The notes below the pieces were generated by a model, which was not told where the DNA came from, made no database searches, and worked only from the letters and a program-made list of their open reading frames with translations. Source: Acidicapsa acidisoli (lineage in GTDB: Bacteria > Acidobacteriota > Terriglobia > Terriglobales > Acidobacteriaceae). From it: a stretch of DNA of 64,000 bases. Positions 19,171 through 27,943 of the stretch are shown piece after piece. The position numbers and the translations under genes were made by a program. The stretch covers positions 496,001-560,000 of the forward strand of contig NZ_JAGSYI010000003.1 of NCBI RefSeq assembly GCF_025685625.1, in the 5' to 3' direction. The number at the start of each line of letters is the position of its first letter. Positions within the stretch are counted from its first letter, which is position 1.

Positions 19171-20445
19171 ATGAAGCGGATTCGCTACACCAAATATAAC
19201 GGGGAGCTGGCGGACGAGATCGGTCTCGAAGACCTGATGCAGCAGCTCTCCGATTACCTGCTCGACTCCGGTTTTCAGGACCCGATGATGCGGTTTCAGG
19301 AACTGAACGGAGAGCATTCGCTGGAGAATCTGCGCGAGGCTCTGCGGCAGGCGCTGGAGACGGGAGAGTTCGAGCAGCATATTCGCGAGCAGTTGGACCA
19401 GATGGCGGCTGAGGGCGAGTTGGAGCAGTTGATCGAGCAGCTTATCGAGCGGATGGAGCAGCAGGATTACATTCGCATCGATCAGGCGAATGACCCTTCG
19501 CGCATGGCGACTACGCCGGGTTCGGCGGGGGAAGGCGAGACGCAGGCGCGATTTGAAGTGACCGACAAGTCGCTCGATTTTCTGGGCTACAAGACGCTGC
19601 AGGATCTGCTTGGCTCGCTGGGCCGGTCGAGCGCGGGAAGGCACGATACTTTCCATCAGGCAACGGGGGTTGAGACGAACGGGTCGACGCGGCAGTATGA
19701 GTTTGGAGACACGCTGAATCTTGACGCGAATGCCACGCTGGCTGCTGCGATTACGGCGCAGGCGGAGCGGTTCATCGGTGAAGGTGGAGAAGGCTCAACT
19801 TCAATCTGGCCGATTGAAGTTGATTATCCGCATCTGCATGTGCAGCAGAGTGACTACCAATCGAGTTGCGCGACTGTGGTGATGCTGGATTGTTCGCATT
19901 CGATGATCCTGTATGGCGAGGACCGGTTTACGCCTGCCAAGCGCGTGGCGATGGCGCTCTCGCACCTGATCCGAACGCAGTACCCGGGCGACACGTTGAG
20001 CCTGGTGCTGTTTCACGACTCGGCGGAAGAGGTGCCGGTGTCGCAGATTGCGCGGGTTAAAGTTGGTCCGCATTACACGAATACCCGCGAGGGATTGCGG
20101 CTGGCGCGGAGCATTCTCAACCGGCAGCGCAAGGAGATGCGGCAGATTGTGATGATTACCGACGGCAAGCCTTCCGCGCTCACGCTGCCGGATGGGCGGA
20201 TTTACAAGAATGCCTTCGGGCTGGACCCGCTGGTGTTATCCGAGACGCTGGAAGAAGTGGCGCGCTGCCGTCGTGCGGGGATTTTGATCAATACGTTCAT
20301 GCTGGCTTCGGACCCGGGGCTGGTGCAGTTTGTGCAGCGGGTTTCGGCGATGTGCCGCGGGAAAGCTTACTTCACTACTCCGCAGACACTGGGCAACTAC
20401 CTGATGATGGATTTTCTGAATCGGAAGATGAAGACAGTGCACTGA
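19171..20445 (+). CDS. VWA-domain partner of the MoxR-type ATPase
   Basis: 424 residues. An acidic, helical N-terminal half (about 15-105) resembles the partner-binding region of ChlD/CoxE-type proteins. The C-terminal VWA domain (about 230-420) has an intact MIDAS: 'DCSHS' at 240-244, Thr in 'HYTNTREGL' and Asp in 'MITDGKPSA'. Together with the preceding ATPase it forms a MoxR-VWA pair; in known pairs (chelatases, RavA-ViaA, CoxD-CoxE) the VWA protein recruits the ATPase to a target. No signal peptide, so cytoplasmic. Spacing and orientation indicate one operon. Confidence 0.87.
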   Translation: MKRIRYTKYNGELADEIGLEDLMQQLSDYLLDSGFQDPMMRFQELNGEHSLENLREALRQALETGEFEQHIREQLDQMAAEGELEQLIEQLIERMEQQDYIRIDQANDPSRMATTPGSAGEGETQARFEVTDKSLDFLGYKTLQDLLGSLGRSSAGRHDTFHQATGVETNGSTRQYEFGDTLNLDANATLAAAITAQAERFIGEGGEGSTSIWPIEVDYPHLHVQQSDYQSSCATVVMLDCSHSMILYGEDRFTPAKRVAMALSHLIRTQYPGDTLSLVLFHDSAEEVPVSQIARVKVGPHYTNTREGLRLARSILNRQRKEMRQIVMITDGKPSALTLPDGRIYKNAFGLDPLVLSETLEEVARCRRAGILINTFMLASDPGLVQFVQRVSAMCRGKAYFTTPQTLGNYLMMDFLNRKMKTVH

Positions 20446-20455
20446 AAACCAGCGC

Positions 20456-20521
20456 GAAATGGGTCCCGAGACGGCGAATTTGTCCCAATTTTTCGTGGGG
20501 GGGGTAGGGAGTACCCATTTC
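20456..20521. repeat. Long-loop inverted repeat after the VWA gene
   Basis: GAAATGGGT (20456-20464) is perfectly mirrored by ACCCATTTC (20513-20521), enclosing a G-run of eight. The rest of the ~300-base gap to the TIR gene is T-rich with no gene visible. Possibly a terminator or a dispersed repeat. Confidence 0.4.
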
Positions 20522-20742
20522 TTGCCGTATCGCGCACATTCCAGGCAGGTTAGGTCCGTTTCAAGGTGCGTTAAATGGCGTTTTTATGCCGTTTTTGGGC
20601 ACTTTTTTGACCGCATTTTTTCTCTCCTGCTGGTGTGGATGAAGCTGGGCTATCGCTCTTCTAGATTGTGCGCCTTTGGATGGTAATTCCACGCAAAACC
20701 ATGCCGTGATGCCCTCCCCTTCTATCTGTGGTAGCATCTGCC

Positions 20743-22176
20743 ATGCTTCCAGAACTTCCAGAAGCGGACCTAAAAGTGTTCCTTAGCCATTCGCATGTGG
20801 ACAGGCGTGTAGCTCGTCGGCTTGTTCGACGCCTGACTGCGCATGGGGTCAAAGTCTGGATCGATGAGCGGGAACTTCAGCTTGGGTCGGTTCTCACTTC
20901 ATCGCTTCGCAATCAGATCCAAGCCGCAAACGTCGTGCTGGTAGTCGCCTCACAGGCATCAGCCACGTCGCAGTGGGTTAAGTTAGAACTCGAGTTTGCT
21001 GAACAACAGGACAAGGCAGTTGTCCCGATTTTCATCGAGCCCGTTGCCGAGCATGAGCGCTTCCGGAACCGCCTCGGAGTTGACGCTACGTGTCCCCAGA
21101 CATTTGCCGATGCAATCCACGGACTAATGCGTAACCTGTTCCTGCAGATCGATCTTCAGGTGCCGGCTGTGGATACCGCCCTACTCGCTGCGGGGTTGCG
21201 AGAACTCGCCCACGAAGAACCAGATCTTGCGCCCCTTATCCTCGGCTGCCTGGATTCTCAGGGCCTCCATCAAGAGAACGTGGGGTCTCTTCAGGCAGCT
21301 TTTCACCCGCTCGATGAAGCGCTGAATGCGTTGTTCGACCTGATGCCAAATCGTTCGACGGCTTATCATGCGGCATATGGATTTTGTTGCGCGGGGGCCG
21401 GAACCCGTGCCCTGGCCTCATGGATCGCAGCGACTGGAGATGGCGATCTGCCTCTTGTGACTGCACTCGGGAATCGGCGTCTTGAAACTGTATTGATTCC
21501 GACCGCAATTAAGCTTTTGACAGCTTGTGACCCGCCGAATAACCACGCCCTTTACCAGTTCATTCATGAAAATGCCGGACAACTCGATTCATCGCAGCGT
21601 CGCGCAGTTCTTCAGCTCGTCACGTGGCCATTACGGGAAAATACAGATCGCCTGGCCGACGTTCTTGGCTCGGTGGCGCTTAAACACTTTCCCGATGCTG
21701 TCGAGATACAGCAAATGTGGAGCCGATGGATTCACAATGGCGTCTTCGACGGCAAACCCGATACGCCTTCCACTCTTGCCCGTTACCTTGCTGACTCGCA
21801 CAAGGAGGGGCTACCGGGTTGGGAGCATGTCGGCGAGGCTCTCCGAAGTCATGTGCGTGAGTACTTGCGCTCCGGAGACAAACAGAAGGTCGTCATCTCG
21901 GTAGATCATATCCGGGCTGCCGCGGACCAGGGCGCGCCCGTTCTGGCGGACCTGCTTGGCGAAGCCAATGGAGTTTCGGGTACAGCGGAATGGAACGATT
22001 GGAAGAGCCGCGATCCAGCGACCGCCGAATGGATGCGCTGGTATGTTCGCCTGCATGCTCAAGAAGCTTCAAAAGAACGAAACTGGCTCCGGGCATTGAA
22101 TGAAACCGAAGCAATGGCCGAACTCGAGAAGGTGCGTCAGCAGAGCTTAAGAAACGCTACCGAAAACGAATCTTAA
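20743..22176 (+). CDS. TIR-domain protein with long helical C-terminal region
   Basis: 477 residues. Residues about 9-115 form a TIR domain: 'KVFLSHSHVDRRVARRLVRRL' (strand A), 'VKVWIDERELQLGSVL' (BB-loop region), 'VVLVVASQASATSQW' and 'WVKLELEFA', where Glu82 aligns with the catalytic Glu of NAD-consuming TIRs (W-x-x-x-E-L pattern). The remainder (about 130-477) looks all-helical, possibly a repeat scaffold, without a family I recognise. Bacterial TIR proteins often degrade NAD+ or make cyclic ADP-ribose signals in antiphage defence, so defence is plausible but unproven. No ribosome site is clear; GTG at 20728 is an alternative start. It is co-oriented with the MoxR-VWA pair, 297 bases downstream. 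Confidence 0.82.
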   Translation: MLPELPEADLKVFLSHSHVDRRVARRLVRRLTAHGVKVWIDERELQLGSVLTSSLRNQIQAANVVLVVASQASATSQWVKLELEFAEQQDKAVVPIFIEPVAEHERFRNRLGVDATCPQTFADAIHGLMRNLFLQIDLQVPAVDTALLAAGLRELAHEEPDLAPLILGCLDSQGLHQENVGSLQAAFHPLDEALNALFDLMPNRSTAYHAAYGFCCAGAGTRALASWIAATGDGDLPLVTALGNRRLETVLIPTAIKLLTACDPPNNHALYQFIHENAGQLDSSQRRAVLQLVTWPLRENTDRLADVLGSVALKHFPDAVEIQQMWSRWIHNGVFDGKPDTPSTLARYLADSHKEGLPGWEHVGEALRSHVREYLRSGDKQKVVISVDHIRAAADQGAPVLADLLGEANGVSGTAEWNDWKSRDPATAEWMRWYVRLHAQEASKERNWLRALNETEAMAELEKVRQQSLRNATENES

Positions 22177-22294
22177 GCGACAGTGTCTAACACGAATTTG
22201 GGCGCCTAGTACCATCGAGCGCATTCTGAACAGCCAGAATTGTTGCACACTCTCGCCGCCTGTTCCGGGAAGAGTCAAATCCCGAGTGGCGAAC

Positions 22295-23182
22295 TCAGCA
22301 CCAGAGTTTGCTATTTTCAGTAATCTCGTTTGACATGAATGCGCTTGGTCGTCCGTCTCCGATTTGCGGAAGAAGCTGGGCGGGAGAGTGGCCGGTGAAA
22401 TCTTTGAAGTCGTGGATCATGTGCATCTGATCGTGGTATTCGAGCTCGTGCGCGATTTCCAGCCAGGTTCGGTGGGGAGCGCTGATCTTAGCGTCCACGG
22501 CGCTTTGGAACCGGGCGACGCGCGCGAAGAGCTTGGGGGTGGTTCCAAGGCCCTCGCAAAACCTGCGCTCGAACTGACGAAATCCCAAGCCAGTGGTTTG
22601 GGCTAGCTTGTCGATAGAAACCGCGCCACGTCTGGCGAAAGCGAATTCGGCCACATCCAGGATCTGGTTTTTCCTGGCGCTGCGCGCGGCGAATCGCAAC
22701 AGCACATGTTCCACCAAGCGAACGCGATCAGCGAACGATCCAGATTCGCCCAGACGGGTCCGAAGCTCGCGCAGGCCGGTCAGGACGAGAGTTGCATCAA
22801 AATTTCTTCCTGTGAACTCAGAGACCGGGATTCCGAAAAGTCTTGATAGTCCCGTAGGCAGAAAGAAAACACAGAAGGAAAGCACGCCAGGCACAAGGCG
22901 GATGAGGGCGCATCGGCCCAGGTATGCTCCTACGATGACCACCTGTGGCGCCGAGATGAGGGCTTTGCCAGGGATTGCAACGTCAAAGGATTTCCCGAGC
23001 TGGAATTCAAGTGTCTGCTCAAGCCGCGCGGGAATGGCTTCGACGTGGGCGTCGACCGATGGTTCTGAACCGCTCACCGTGCGTTGGGCATAACAGCGCA
23101 CGAAGGGACGCAGTGCCGGACTAGGCGGAAGCATCCTAACCTCAAGCATGAGGCATGATACACCCGCCAGCCCCGCCTTCAT
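22295..23182 (-). CDS. AraC-family transcriptional regulator
   Basis: 295 residues. The N-terminal part ('MLPPSPALRPFVRCYAQRTV' onward, about 17-160) is the sensor-like region found in many AraC proteins; the C-terminal two-helix-turn-helix domain covers about 185-280 ('VSIDKLAQTTGLGFRQFERRFCEGLGTTPKLFARVARFQSAV' and 'WLEIAHELEYHDQMHMIHDFKDFTGHSPAQL'). An ATG at 23149 is an alternative start. It lies 17 bases after the unknown 480-residue gene on the same strand, so the two are likely cotranscribed, and the regulator may control that gene. Confidence 0.9.
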   Translation of the reverse strand: MKAGLAGVSCLMLEVRMLPPSPALRPFVRCYAQRTVSGSEPSVDAHVEAIPARLEQTLEFQLGKSFDVAIPGKALISAPQVVIVGAYLGRCALIRLVPGVLSFCVFFLPTGLSRLFGIPVSEFTGRNFDATLVLTGLRELRTRLGESGSFADRVRLVEHVLLRFAARSARKNQILDVAEFAFARRGAVSIDKLAQTTGLGFRQFERRFCEGLGTTPKLFARVARFQSAVDAKISAPHRTWLEIAHELEYHDQMHMIHDFKDFTGHSPAQLLPQIGDGRPSAFMSNEITENSKLWC

Positions 23183-23199
23183 TGAACTTCTGCTGAAAG

Positions 23200-24642
23200 C
23201 TACCCGACCGGGCTCCAGCTCACCAGTGCCCAGTCAGCCCTCGTGTAGGAAAGATTCTCGGCGCGTATGTAGCGGATTCCGTACGAGATCCTTTCGTGGT
23301 CTGCGAGTTGATATTCGTACAGGCAAAGGGTAACGCCCTGTGCCGGCAGTTGAAGAACATTCACGGTATCAAAGAAATCACTTACGACATTGCGTGAGTT
23401 GATGCCGGATGGCAGGCTCGAGAACTGGATCGGCGTAGTAGACGAGGAGCTGACGGGCACTGAGTTCTGCCAACCAAGGGTGAATGCATACCTGGGCGGT
23501 GTTTTTACGGCGGACTCCGCCTGGGCTTCCAGGGTCGCAGTTCTGCCGCCTGCGCCGGAAGACACTCGCGTCTTGCTCTTCCCGGCGCCGGCGGCAACCG
23601 AGGAAGCTGCACCGATGCCGAGCGCTGTCGCGGTGAGCTCAGTAGGGCGCAGCGGGCGGCTGATCCACGAGCGCACCGTACCGGGAGTGTTACCAACAAA
23701 CGAAACCACACGGATGGTGCTGACGCGGACGTTGATTGCCGATGCCTCGAACACCGCGTCAAATCGTGGGTCCACCTGCTCCTTGACGCTTACCGTGTAG
23801 AGGCCTGATCCTGCCCTTACATCCAGGGAAGGCGCGATGGTCACCATGACGATCGGATGAGAAGACGAGCTGTCTTCTACCGCGGGGCTGATCCAGTCCG
23901 ATTTCGATTCGGAAGGAACAAAGAAGACTTGAGGGGAGGGCGTGTTCGGGAATGACGGGGCCACGTCTAACTCGCGATGGAGAGTTCGGCTGACGTTTGT
24001 CTTCGCTGGAAAACCGCAGCCAGTGACGGAAGATGCGGTATAGGTGGTAGAGGAACTGGCATCCGGTATCGGCTGATCGGGACGATATACGGCGGTGTCA
24101 TAGAAAACGGGACCGTTGCAGTTGGGATCTCTTAAGATCACCTGAATCTCGTTGACAAGGTCGTTGAGCAGCGGGATGACGACGTCTTCAAAGGCAGCTC
24201 CGACGGATTGCACGATCTCCGGAGCGAAGTTAGAAACCTGGTCCGAAAGCAAGTCGCTGAAAGGAATGTCACTGAAATACTTAATGTAGAGCTGCACTGC
24301 TTCGAGGTATGCCTGCGTCAGCTTCTCGGACACGTTCTCTGCAATCTGTGCAGCGGCATCTGCTTGCTGGGTCCCATCGGTTGAACCCAGATTCATGACG
24401 ACGTATGCGACGGTCGCAATGGACGCGTCGGAACACTCAACCTCGGAACTGAAGGGCGTAATACCATCCCCGCTTTGCAGGCCAAGGCCGCCGTGGAGAC
24501 TGTAGAGGGGAAATTTATCGGTCCGGATGACCTTGTCATCCACAAACCAGGTGACGATGAACCAGTCGTTATCAGAGTGGTTGGAGTCGCTCTTCTGGTT
24601 GACGATCTCGATCTGATCGAAGTTTAAGACACACTTTCCCAT
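23200..24642 (-). CDS. Unrecognised 480-residue protein
   Basis: I do not recognise this family. It has a very strong ribosome site (AAGGAGGTC before the ATG), no signal peptide and no membrane span. The N terminus (1-100) is probably beta-rich and contains 'SDSNHSDNDWFIVTWFVDD' and 'PLYSLHGGLGLQSGD'; a helical stretch follows (about 95-175); 'DPNCNGPVFYDTAVY' sits near 175-190; the second half is Ser/Thr/Pro-rich with beta-sandwich character, a possible small domain at about 265-335 and 'LEAQAESAVKTPPRYAFTLGW'. Cys residues are few. The gene precedes an AraC regulator by 17 bases and follows a luciferase-family oxidoreductase gene across a 12-base-arm inverted repeat. Confidence 0.75.
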   Translation of the reverse strand: MGKCVLNFDQIEIVNQKSDSNHSDNDWFIVTWFVDDKVIRTDKFPLYSLHGGLGLQSGDGITPFSSEVECSDASIATVAYVVMNLGSTDGTQQADAAAQIAENVSEKLTQAYLEAVQLYIKYFSDIPFSDLLSDQVSNFAPEIVQSVGAAFEDVVIPLLNDLVNEIQVILRDPNCNGPVFYDTAVYRPDQPIPDASSSTTYTASSVTGCGFPAKTNVSRTLHRELDVAPSFPNTPSPQVFFVPSESKSDWISPAVEDSSSSHPIVMVTIAPSLDVRAGSGLYTVSVKEQVDPRFDAVFEASAINVRVSTIRVVSFVGNTPGTVRSWISRPLRPTELTATALGIGAASSVAAGAGKSKTRVSSGAGGRTATLEAQAESAVKTPPRYAFTLGWQNSVPVSSSSTTPIQFSSLPSGINSRNVVSDFFDTVNVLQLPAQGVTLCLYEYQLADHERISYGIRYIRAENLSYTRADWALVSWSPVG

Positions 24643-24742
24643 TTTGAGGACCTCCTTTTGGCGTGCGAGAGCCTGATAGAAGGAGTGTCATGAGCAACAA
24701 GGGCGGCTGCCTAGTAAGAATGCGACATTCGCAATTCTTTGG

Positions 24743-24776
24743 GGCGTTGAACGCGGCGAATCAAGCGTTCAACGCC
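24743..24776. repeat. Perfect 12-base inverted repeat
   Basis: GGCGTTGAACGC (24743-24754) and its exact complement (24765-24776) around a 10-base loop, in the gap between the oxidoreductase stop and the 480-residue gene. No T-run follows on either strand, so it may be an attenuator/terminator stem or an operator. Confidence 0.6.
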
Positions 24777-24813
24777 TGGCGCTTTCTGGCTGATCCAGTG
24801 GGCGTGGTTCGTG

Positions 24814-25851
24814 TCAGGCGTTTAGCGCTTTGCGAACGGCTGGGGCTACTTTTGTGCCTAGGATTTCAATGGCATGCTGCATCTTGGCGTGGGGAAGCGT
24901 AGCTGCGGTCATCTGGAAGTCGAGGCGCGCTATGCCGCCGAGGACTTCGTTGGTGTAGAGGACTTTTTCTACGACTGTTTCCGCGTCGCCGATTAGGAAT
25001 GCGCCGGTGGGGCTGCGCGTGAAGTCGTATTGGGCGCGGGTGGTGGGTGGCCAGCCGCGTTCTTTGCCGATCTCGGTCATCATGGTGGCGTAGCCGGGGT
25101 AGAAGTCGTCGGCTGCCTGCTGGATGGTGTCACCGAGGAAGCCGAACATGTGCAGGCCCACTTTGAGCTTTTCAGGGGCGTGGCCAGCGCGTTCGCCTGC
25201 TTCGCGGTAGAGGTCGATGAGCGGACGGAAGCGGTGATGCTGACCGCCGATGATGGCGACCATCAGCGGCAAACCGAGATAACCGGCGCGGGCGAAGGAT
25301 TGCGGTGTGCCTCCGACGCCGAGCCAGATGGGCATCTGTTCCTGATATGGGCGCGGGTAGATGCCCTGGCCGTTGAGCGCGGGGCGGTGCTTGCCGGACC
25401 AGTGAACTTCCTGGCTGTCGCGAATCTTGAGGAGCAGGTCGAGCTTTTCGATGAAGAGGTCGTCGTAGTCCTGGAGCTTGAGGCCGAAGAGCGGATAGGC
25501 TTCGGTAAACGATCCGCGGCCTACGACGATTTCGGCGCGGCCCTGGGAGATGAGGTCGATGGTGGCGAATTCCTGAAAGATGCGGACGGGATCGGCGGCG
25601 CTGAGGACGGTGACGGCGGAGGCGAGGCGGATGTTTTTTGTGCGCGAGGCGGCGGCGGCGAGGATGATGGTCGGCGCGGAGTCGAGGAATTCGCTGCGGT
25701 GGTGTTCGCCGACGCCGAAGGAGTCGAGGCCGACCTGATCGGCCAGCTCGATCTCTTCGATCAGGTTGCGGAGGCGTTCGCTGGGCGCGATGGTGTTGCC
25801 GGTCTCCGGGTCTCTGATGGCGGCGGCGAAACTGTCGATTCCGATCTGCAT
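24814..25851 (-). CDS. LLM class flavin-dependent oxidoreductase
   Basis: Bacterial-luciferase-like monooxygenase or F420/FMN-dependent oxidoreductase, 345 residues, single TIM-barrel. Signatures include 'IELADQVGLDSFGVGEHHRSEF', 'NIRLASAVTVLSAADPVRIFQEFATIDLISQGRAEIVVGRGSF' and 'PIWLGVGGTPQSFARAGYLGLPLMVAIIGG'. GGAAGGAAT precedes the ATG. Substrate cannot be told from sequence. It is divergent from nothing: the PadR gene upstream is on the same strand, 120 bases away. Confidence 0.92.
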   Translation of the reverse strand: MQIGIDSFAAAIRDPETGNTIAPSERLRNLIEEIELADQVGLDSFGVGEHHRSEFLDSAPTIILAAAASRTKNIRLASAVTVLSAADPVRIFQEFATIDLISQGRAEIVVGRGSFTEAYPLFGLKLQDYDDLFIEKLDLLLKIRDSQEVHWSGKHRPALNGQGIYPRPYQEQMPIWLGVGGTPQSFARAGYLGLPLMVAIIGGQHHRFRPLIDLYREAGERAGHAPEKLKVGLHMFGFLGDTIQQAADDFYPGYATMMTEIGKERGWPPTTRAQYDFTRSPTGAFLIGDAETVVEKVLYTNEVLGGIARLDFQMTAATLPHAKMQHAIEILGTKVAPAVRKALNA

Positions 25852-25971
25852 GGGGCGATTCCTTCCGGGGAATAGTTGTTTGAACAGGTATTTGGATGCC
25901 GCGAAAAGCGCTTCCGATTCAGAGGCTCAATCCGTGCAACTCGCATTTGGTGCTGCCGGTGGATTGCTTGA

Positions 25972-26391
25972 CTAACTTGCTGTGATGCCGCCGCCGGGAG
26001 GAGAGATTCTGCGGGGATGTTCTTCGTGAAGCTCGTGGTGCAGTTCGTCGACCTTCGATCTGGCTTTGTCGAGGGCTCTCTGGCCCGCTGGCGTGATCCG
26101 GTAGACTCTCCGCCTTCGGCCTCCAACGATCTTGCTGGCAGAGGCCAGGAGCCCATTGCGTTCCAATCCGTGCAGGAGTGGGTATAGAGTGCCGGGTCCG
26201 ATGCGGTAGCCGTGATGTGTGAGCTCCTCCATCATTGCCAGGCCAAAGATCGGCTCGTGCGAGGCATGCAAAAGCACATGGATACGGATGAGGCCGAAGA
26301 AGAGCTCTTGCTGGTGATTCAACACAAGATCAATATACTGCGAATCGCTTGAAACCTTATTGCTTGTTATCGAACTTCGATATATGCTCAT
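25972..26391 (-). CDS. PadR-family transcriptional regulator
   Basis: 139 residues with the PadR winged helix: 'QELFFGLIRIHVLLHASHEPIFGLAMMEELTHHGYRIGPGTLYPLLHGLERNGLLAS' and 'RVYRITPAGQRALDKARSKVDEL'. The first ~22 residues before 'LNHQQELFFG' are unusual for the family, and the DNA encoding them carries a perfect palindrome (26368-26382); the true start may therefore be a GTG at 26325, which would put the palindrome in the promoter. Divergent from the outer-membrane-like gene at 26454. Confidence 0.88.
   Translation of the reverse strand: MSIYRSSITSNKVSSDSQYIDLVLNHQQELFFGLIRIHVLLHASHEPIFGLAMMEELTHHGYRIGPGTLYPLLHGLERNGLLASASKIVGGRRRRVYRITPAGQRALDKARSKVDELHHELHEEHPRRISPPGGGITAS
26368..26382. 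promoter_or_regulatory. Perfect palindrome, probable PadR operator
   Basis: TATCGAACTTCGATA is a perfect 7-1-7 palindrome at the 5' end of the PadR gene and about 72 bases before the divergent gene. PadR regulators commonly bind such A/T-flanked palindromes at their own promoter. Confidence 0.55.
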
Positions 26392-26453
26392 TTCCGTTAG
26401 TCATCGGCAAAGAAGAGGTCAATTGCGATCCCTGTGAAAGGGCAAGGTCATCG

Positions 26454-27323
26454 ATGACGTCTTATGGAAAATCTTTAGAGATTACGCTGTTCCTCTTCTT
26501 TTTGCTTGTCGCTCCAAGGGTTTTGGCGCAGGCGGGACCACCTTTTCAGACCGATGATCCAACGCCGGTCGATCCTGGGCATTATGAGTTTTATGTCTTC
26601 GGAACAATCGATGGAACGCCGGCGGAACTTGATCCGGTGGGACCGGCTTTCGAGTTTAACTGGGGAGCAGTCCCAAATATACAAGTGCATGTGATTTTTC
26701 CATTTGGCGCCGTACTGCCCTCGAATAATCCGGCCTATCGACCGGGTGGAACCGGGCCGAGCGCATTTGGAGTTACAGATACGGAGCTGGGCGTTAAGTA
26801 CGGATTTATCAAGCAAACGAAACACAGGCCGCAGATCGGTTCGTTTACGATGTTTGAGCTACCGACCGGGAGTTATACGAAAGGACTTGGCGTGGGAAGG
26901 GCGTGGTACAAGCTGCCTATCTGGGCAGAAAAGGAGTTTGGGCCATGGAGCCTTGTGGGTGGTGCTGGATATGCGGTCGTTCCGCAGAAACAATATCGTA
27001 ACTACTTCTATGGCGGATACCTGGTAAAGCGGACGGTCAGCGAAAGGCTGGAGCTTTCGGCTGAGGTCTTTTCTCATGCAAGGGAGGGATTTGCTGCCGC
27101 ACAGACCGAGGCCTCTACTCTGCTGGACGCGGGCGGCTATTACCACTTCAAGACTCCCGGCCTGCAATTGCTTTTTGCTTATGGGCATTCGATTGCCGGG
27201 CAGACGGAGAACTACGGTTACCTTGGACTTTACAAAACGTGGGGAAAAGACAAAGACGCGGATCAGAAGGCTCCTGCGGATGCGAATTTTGCAGGGCATT
27301 GGCAGACGAGCGGATTGCCGTGA
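26454..27323 (+). CDS. Exported outer-membrane-like beta-barrel protein
   Basis: 289 residues with a signal peptide ('LFLFFLLVAPRVLAQA'). The mature part alternates hydrophobic/aromatic residues with Gly and polar turns ('GHYEFYVFGTIDG', 'DTELGVKYGFI', 'IGSFTMFELPTGSYTKGLG', 'GGYYHFKTPGLQLLFAYGHSI') and ends near 'YGYLGLYKTW', as expected of an outer-membrane barrel related to the MetA-pathway/transporter group. The ATG at 26454 has AAGG 8 bases upstream. Followed by two small membrane-protein genes on the same strand; divergent from padR, which may regulate it. Confidence 0.7.
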   Translation: MTSYGKSLEITLFLFFLLVAPRVLAQAGPPFQTDDPTPVDPGHYEFYVFGTIDGTPAELDPVGPAFEFNWGAVPNIQVHVIFPFGAVLPSNNPAYRPGGTGPSAFGVTDTELGVKYGFIKQTKHRPQIGSFTMFELPTGSYTKGLGVGRAWYKLPIWAEKEFGPWSLVGGAGYAVVPQKQYRNYFYGGYLVKRTVSERLELSAEVFSHAREGFAAAQTEASTLLDAGGYYHFKTPGLQLLFAYGHSIAGQTENYGYLGLYKTWGKDKDADQKAPADANFAGHWQTSGLP

Positions 27324-27370
27324 AAGAAGAATAGTTATTCGAGGTTACTCGTTTTGAAAGGAAGTTATTG

Positions 27371-27943
27371 ATGGAGATCACGGAGCGCAGCCTCTGGACG
27401 CTGACGCATGGCATGGGATTTGGAACGCTTTATCTGCTGGCGTCTTCGGGGGCGCTGGTGGAACTGTATCGTCGATACTCGCCGAATGAGTCTGGGCCAG
27501 TCAGCGAAACGGATGAGCAGTTTCTGAAGATATATCTGGTCGTAATGGCTGTGCTGGCGTGGCTTGCGGTGTTGAGCGGTGCGTATGTGATTTATCCCTG
27601 GTATCGCGCCGCGGCTCCGGCTGGAACGGCGAATCTGGCGGGGTTCCCACAGAGATTGCTGCTTTCGAATCCTGCAACGAGTGAGTGGCATTCGATTGGT
27701 ATGGAGTGGAAGGAGCATGTCGCGTGGCTGACGCCGATCTCGATTACGATGGCGGCCTCGGTTGTTGTGAGGTATGGGCGCGACCTCAGGAATCATCGTC
27801 AACTGCGCGACGCGGTGCTGTGTTTCACTGTGGTGGCTTTTGTCGCGGCGGGCATTGCCGGATTTTTTGGCGCGATGCTTAACAAGAACGCTCCGGTTGA
27901 GGGCGGCGGGACGATTCGTGCTTTGCATGGAGAAACTCTTTGA
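27371..27943 (+). CDS. Four-helix integral membrane protein, function unknown
   Basis: 190 residues from ATG 27371 (AAGGAAG upstream). Four hydrophobic spans are visible: about 12-30 ('LTHGMGFGTLYLLASSGAL'), 52-72 ('IYLVVMAVLAWLAVLSGAYVI'), 118-136 ('WLTPISITMAASVVVRY') and 150-172 ('LCFTVVAFVAAGIAGFFGAML'). His14 and His in 'KEHVAWLTP' lie at membrane edges and could be ligands, but no known haem protein is matched. Middle gene of a plus-strand trio with the barrel protein and the overlapping 115-residue protein. Confidence 0.72.
   Translation: MEITERSLWTLTHGMGFGTLYLLASSGALVELYRRYSPNESGPVSETDEQFLKIYLVVMAVLAWLAVLSGAYVIYPWYRAAAPAGTANLAGFPQRLLLSNPATSEWHSIGMEWKEHVAWLTPISITMAASVVVRYGRDLRNHRQLRDAVLCFTVVAFVAAGIAGFFGAMLNKNAPVEGGGTIRALHGETL

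Noticed and set aside
24690-24902. Plus-strand frame with a good ribosome site (AAGGAG, then MSNKGGC)
   Set aside because: Overlaps the 3' end of the oxidoreductase gene and a 12-base inverted repeat; composition does not look coding and no family fits.
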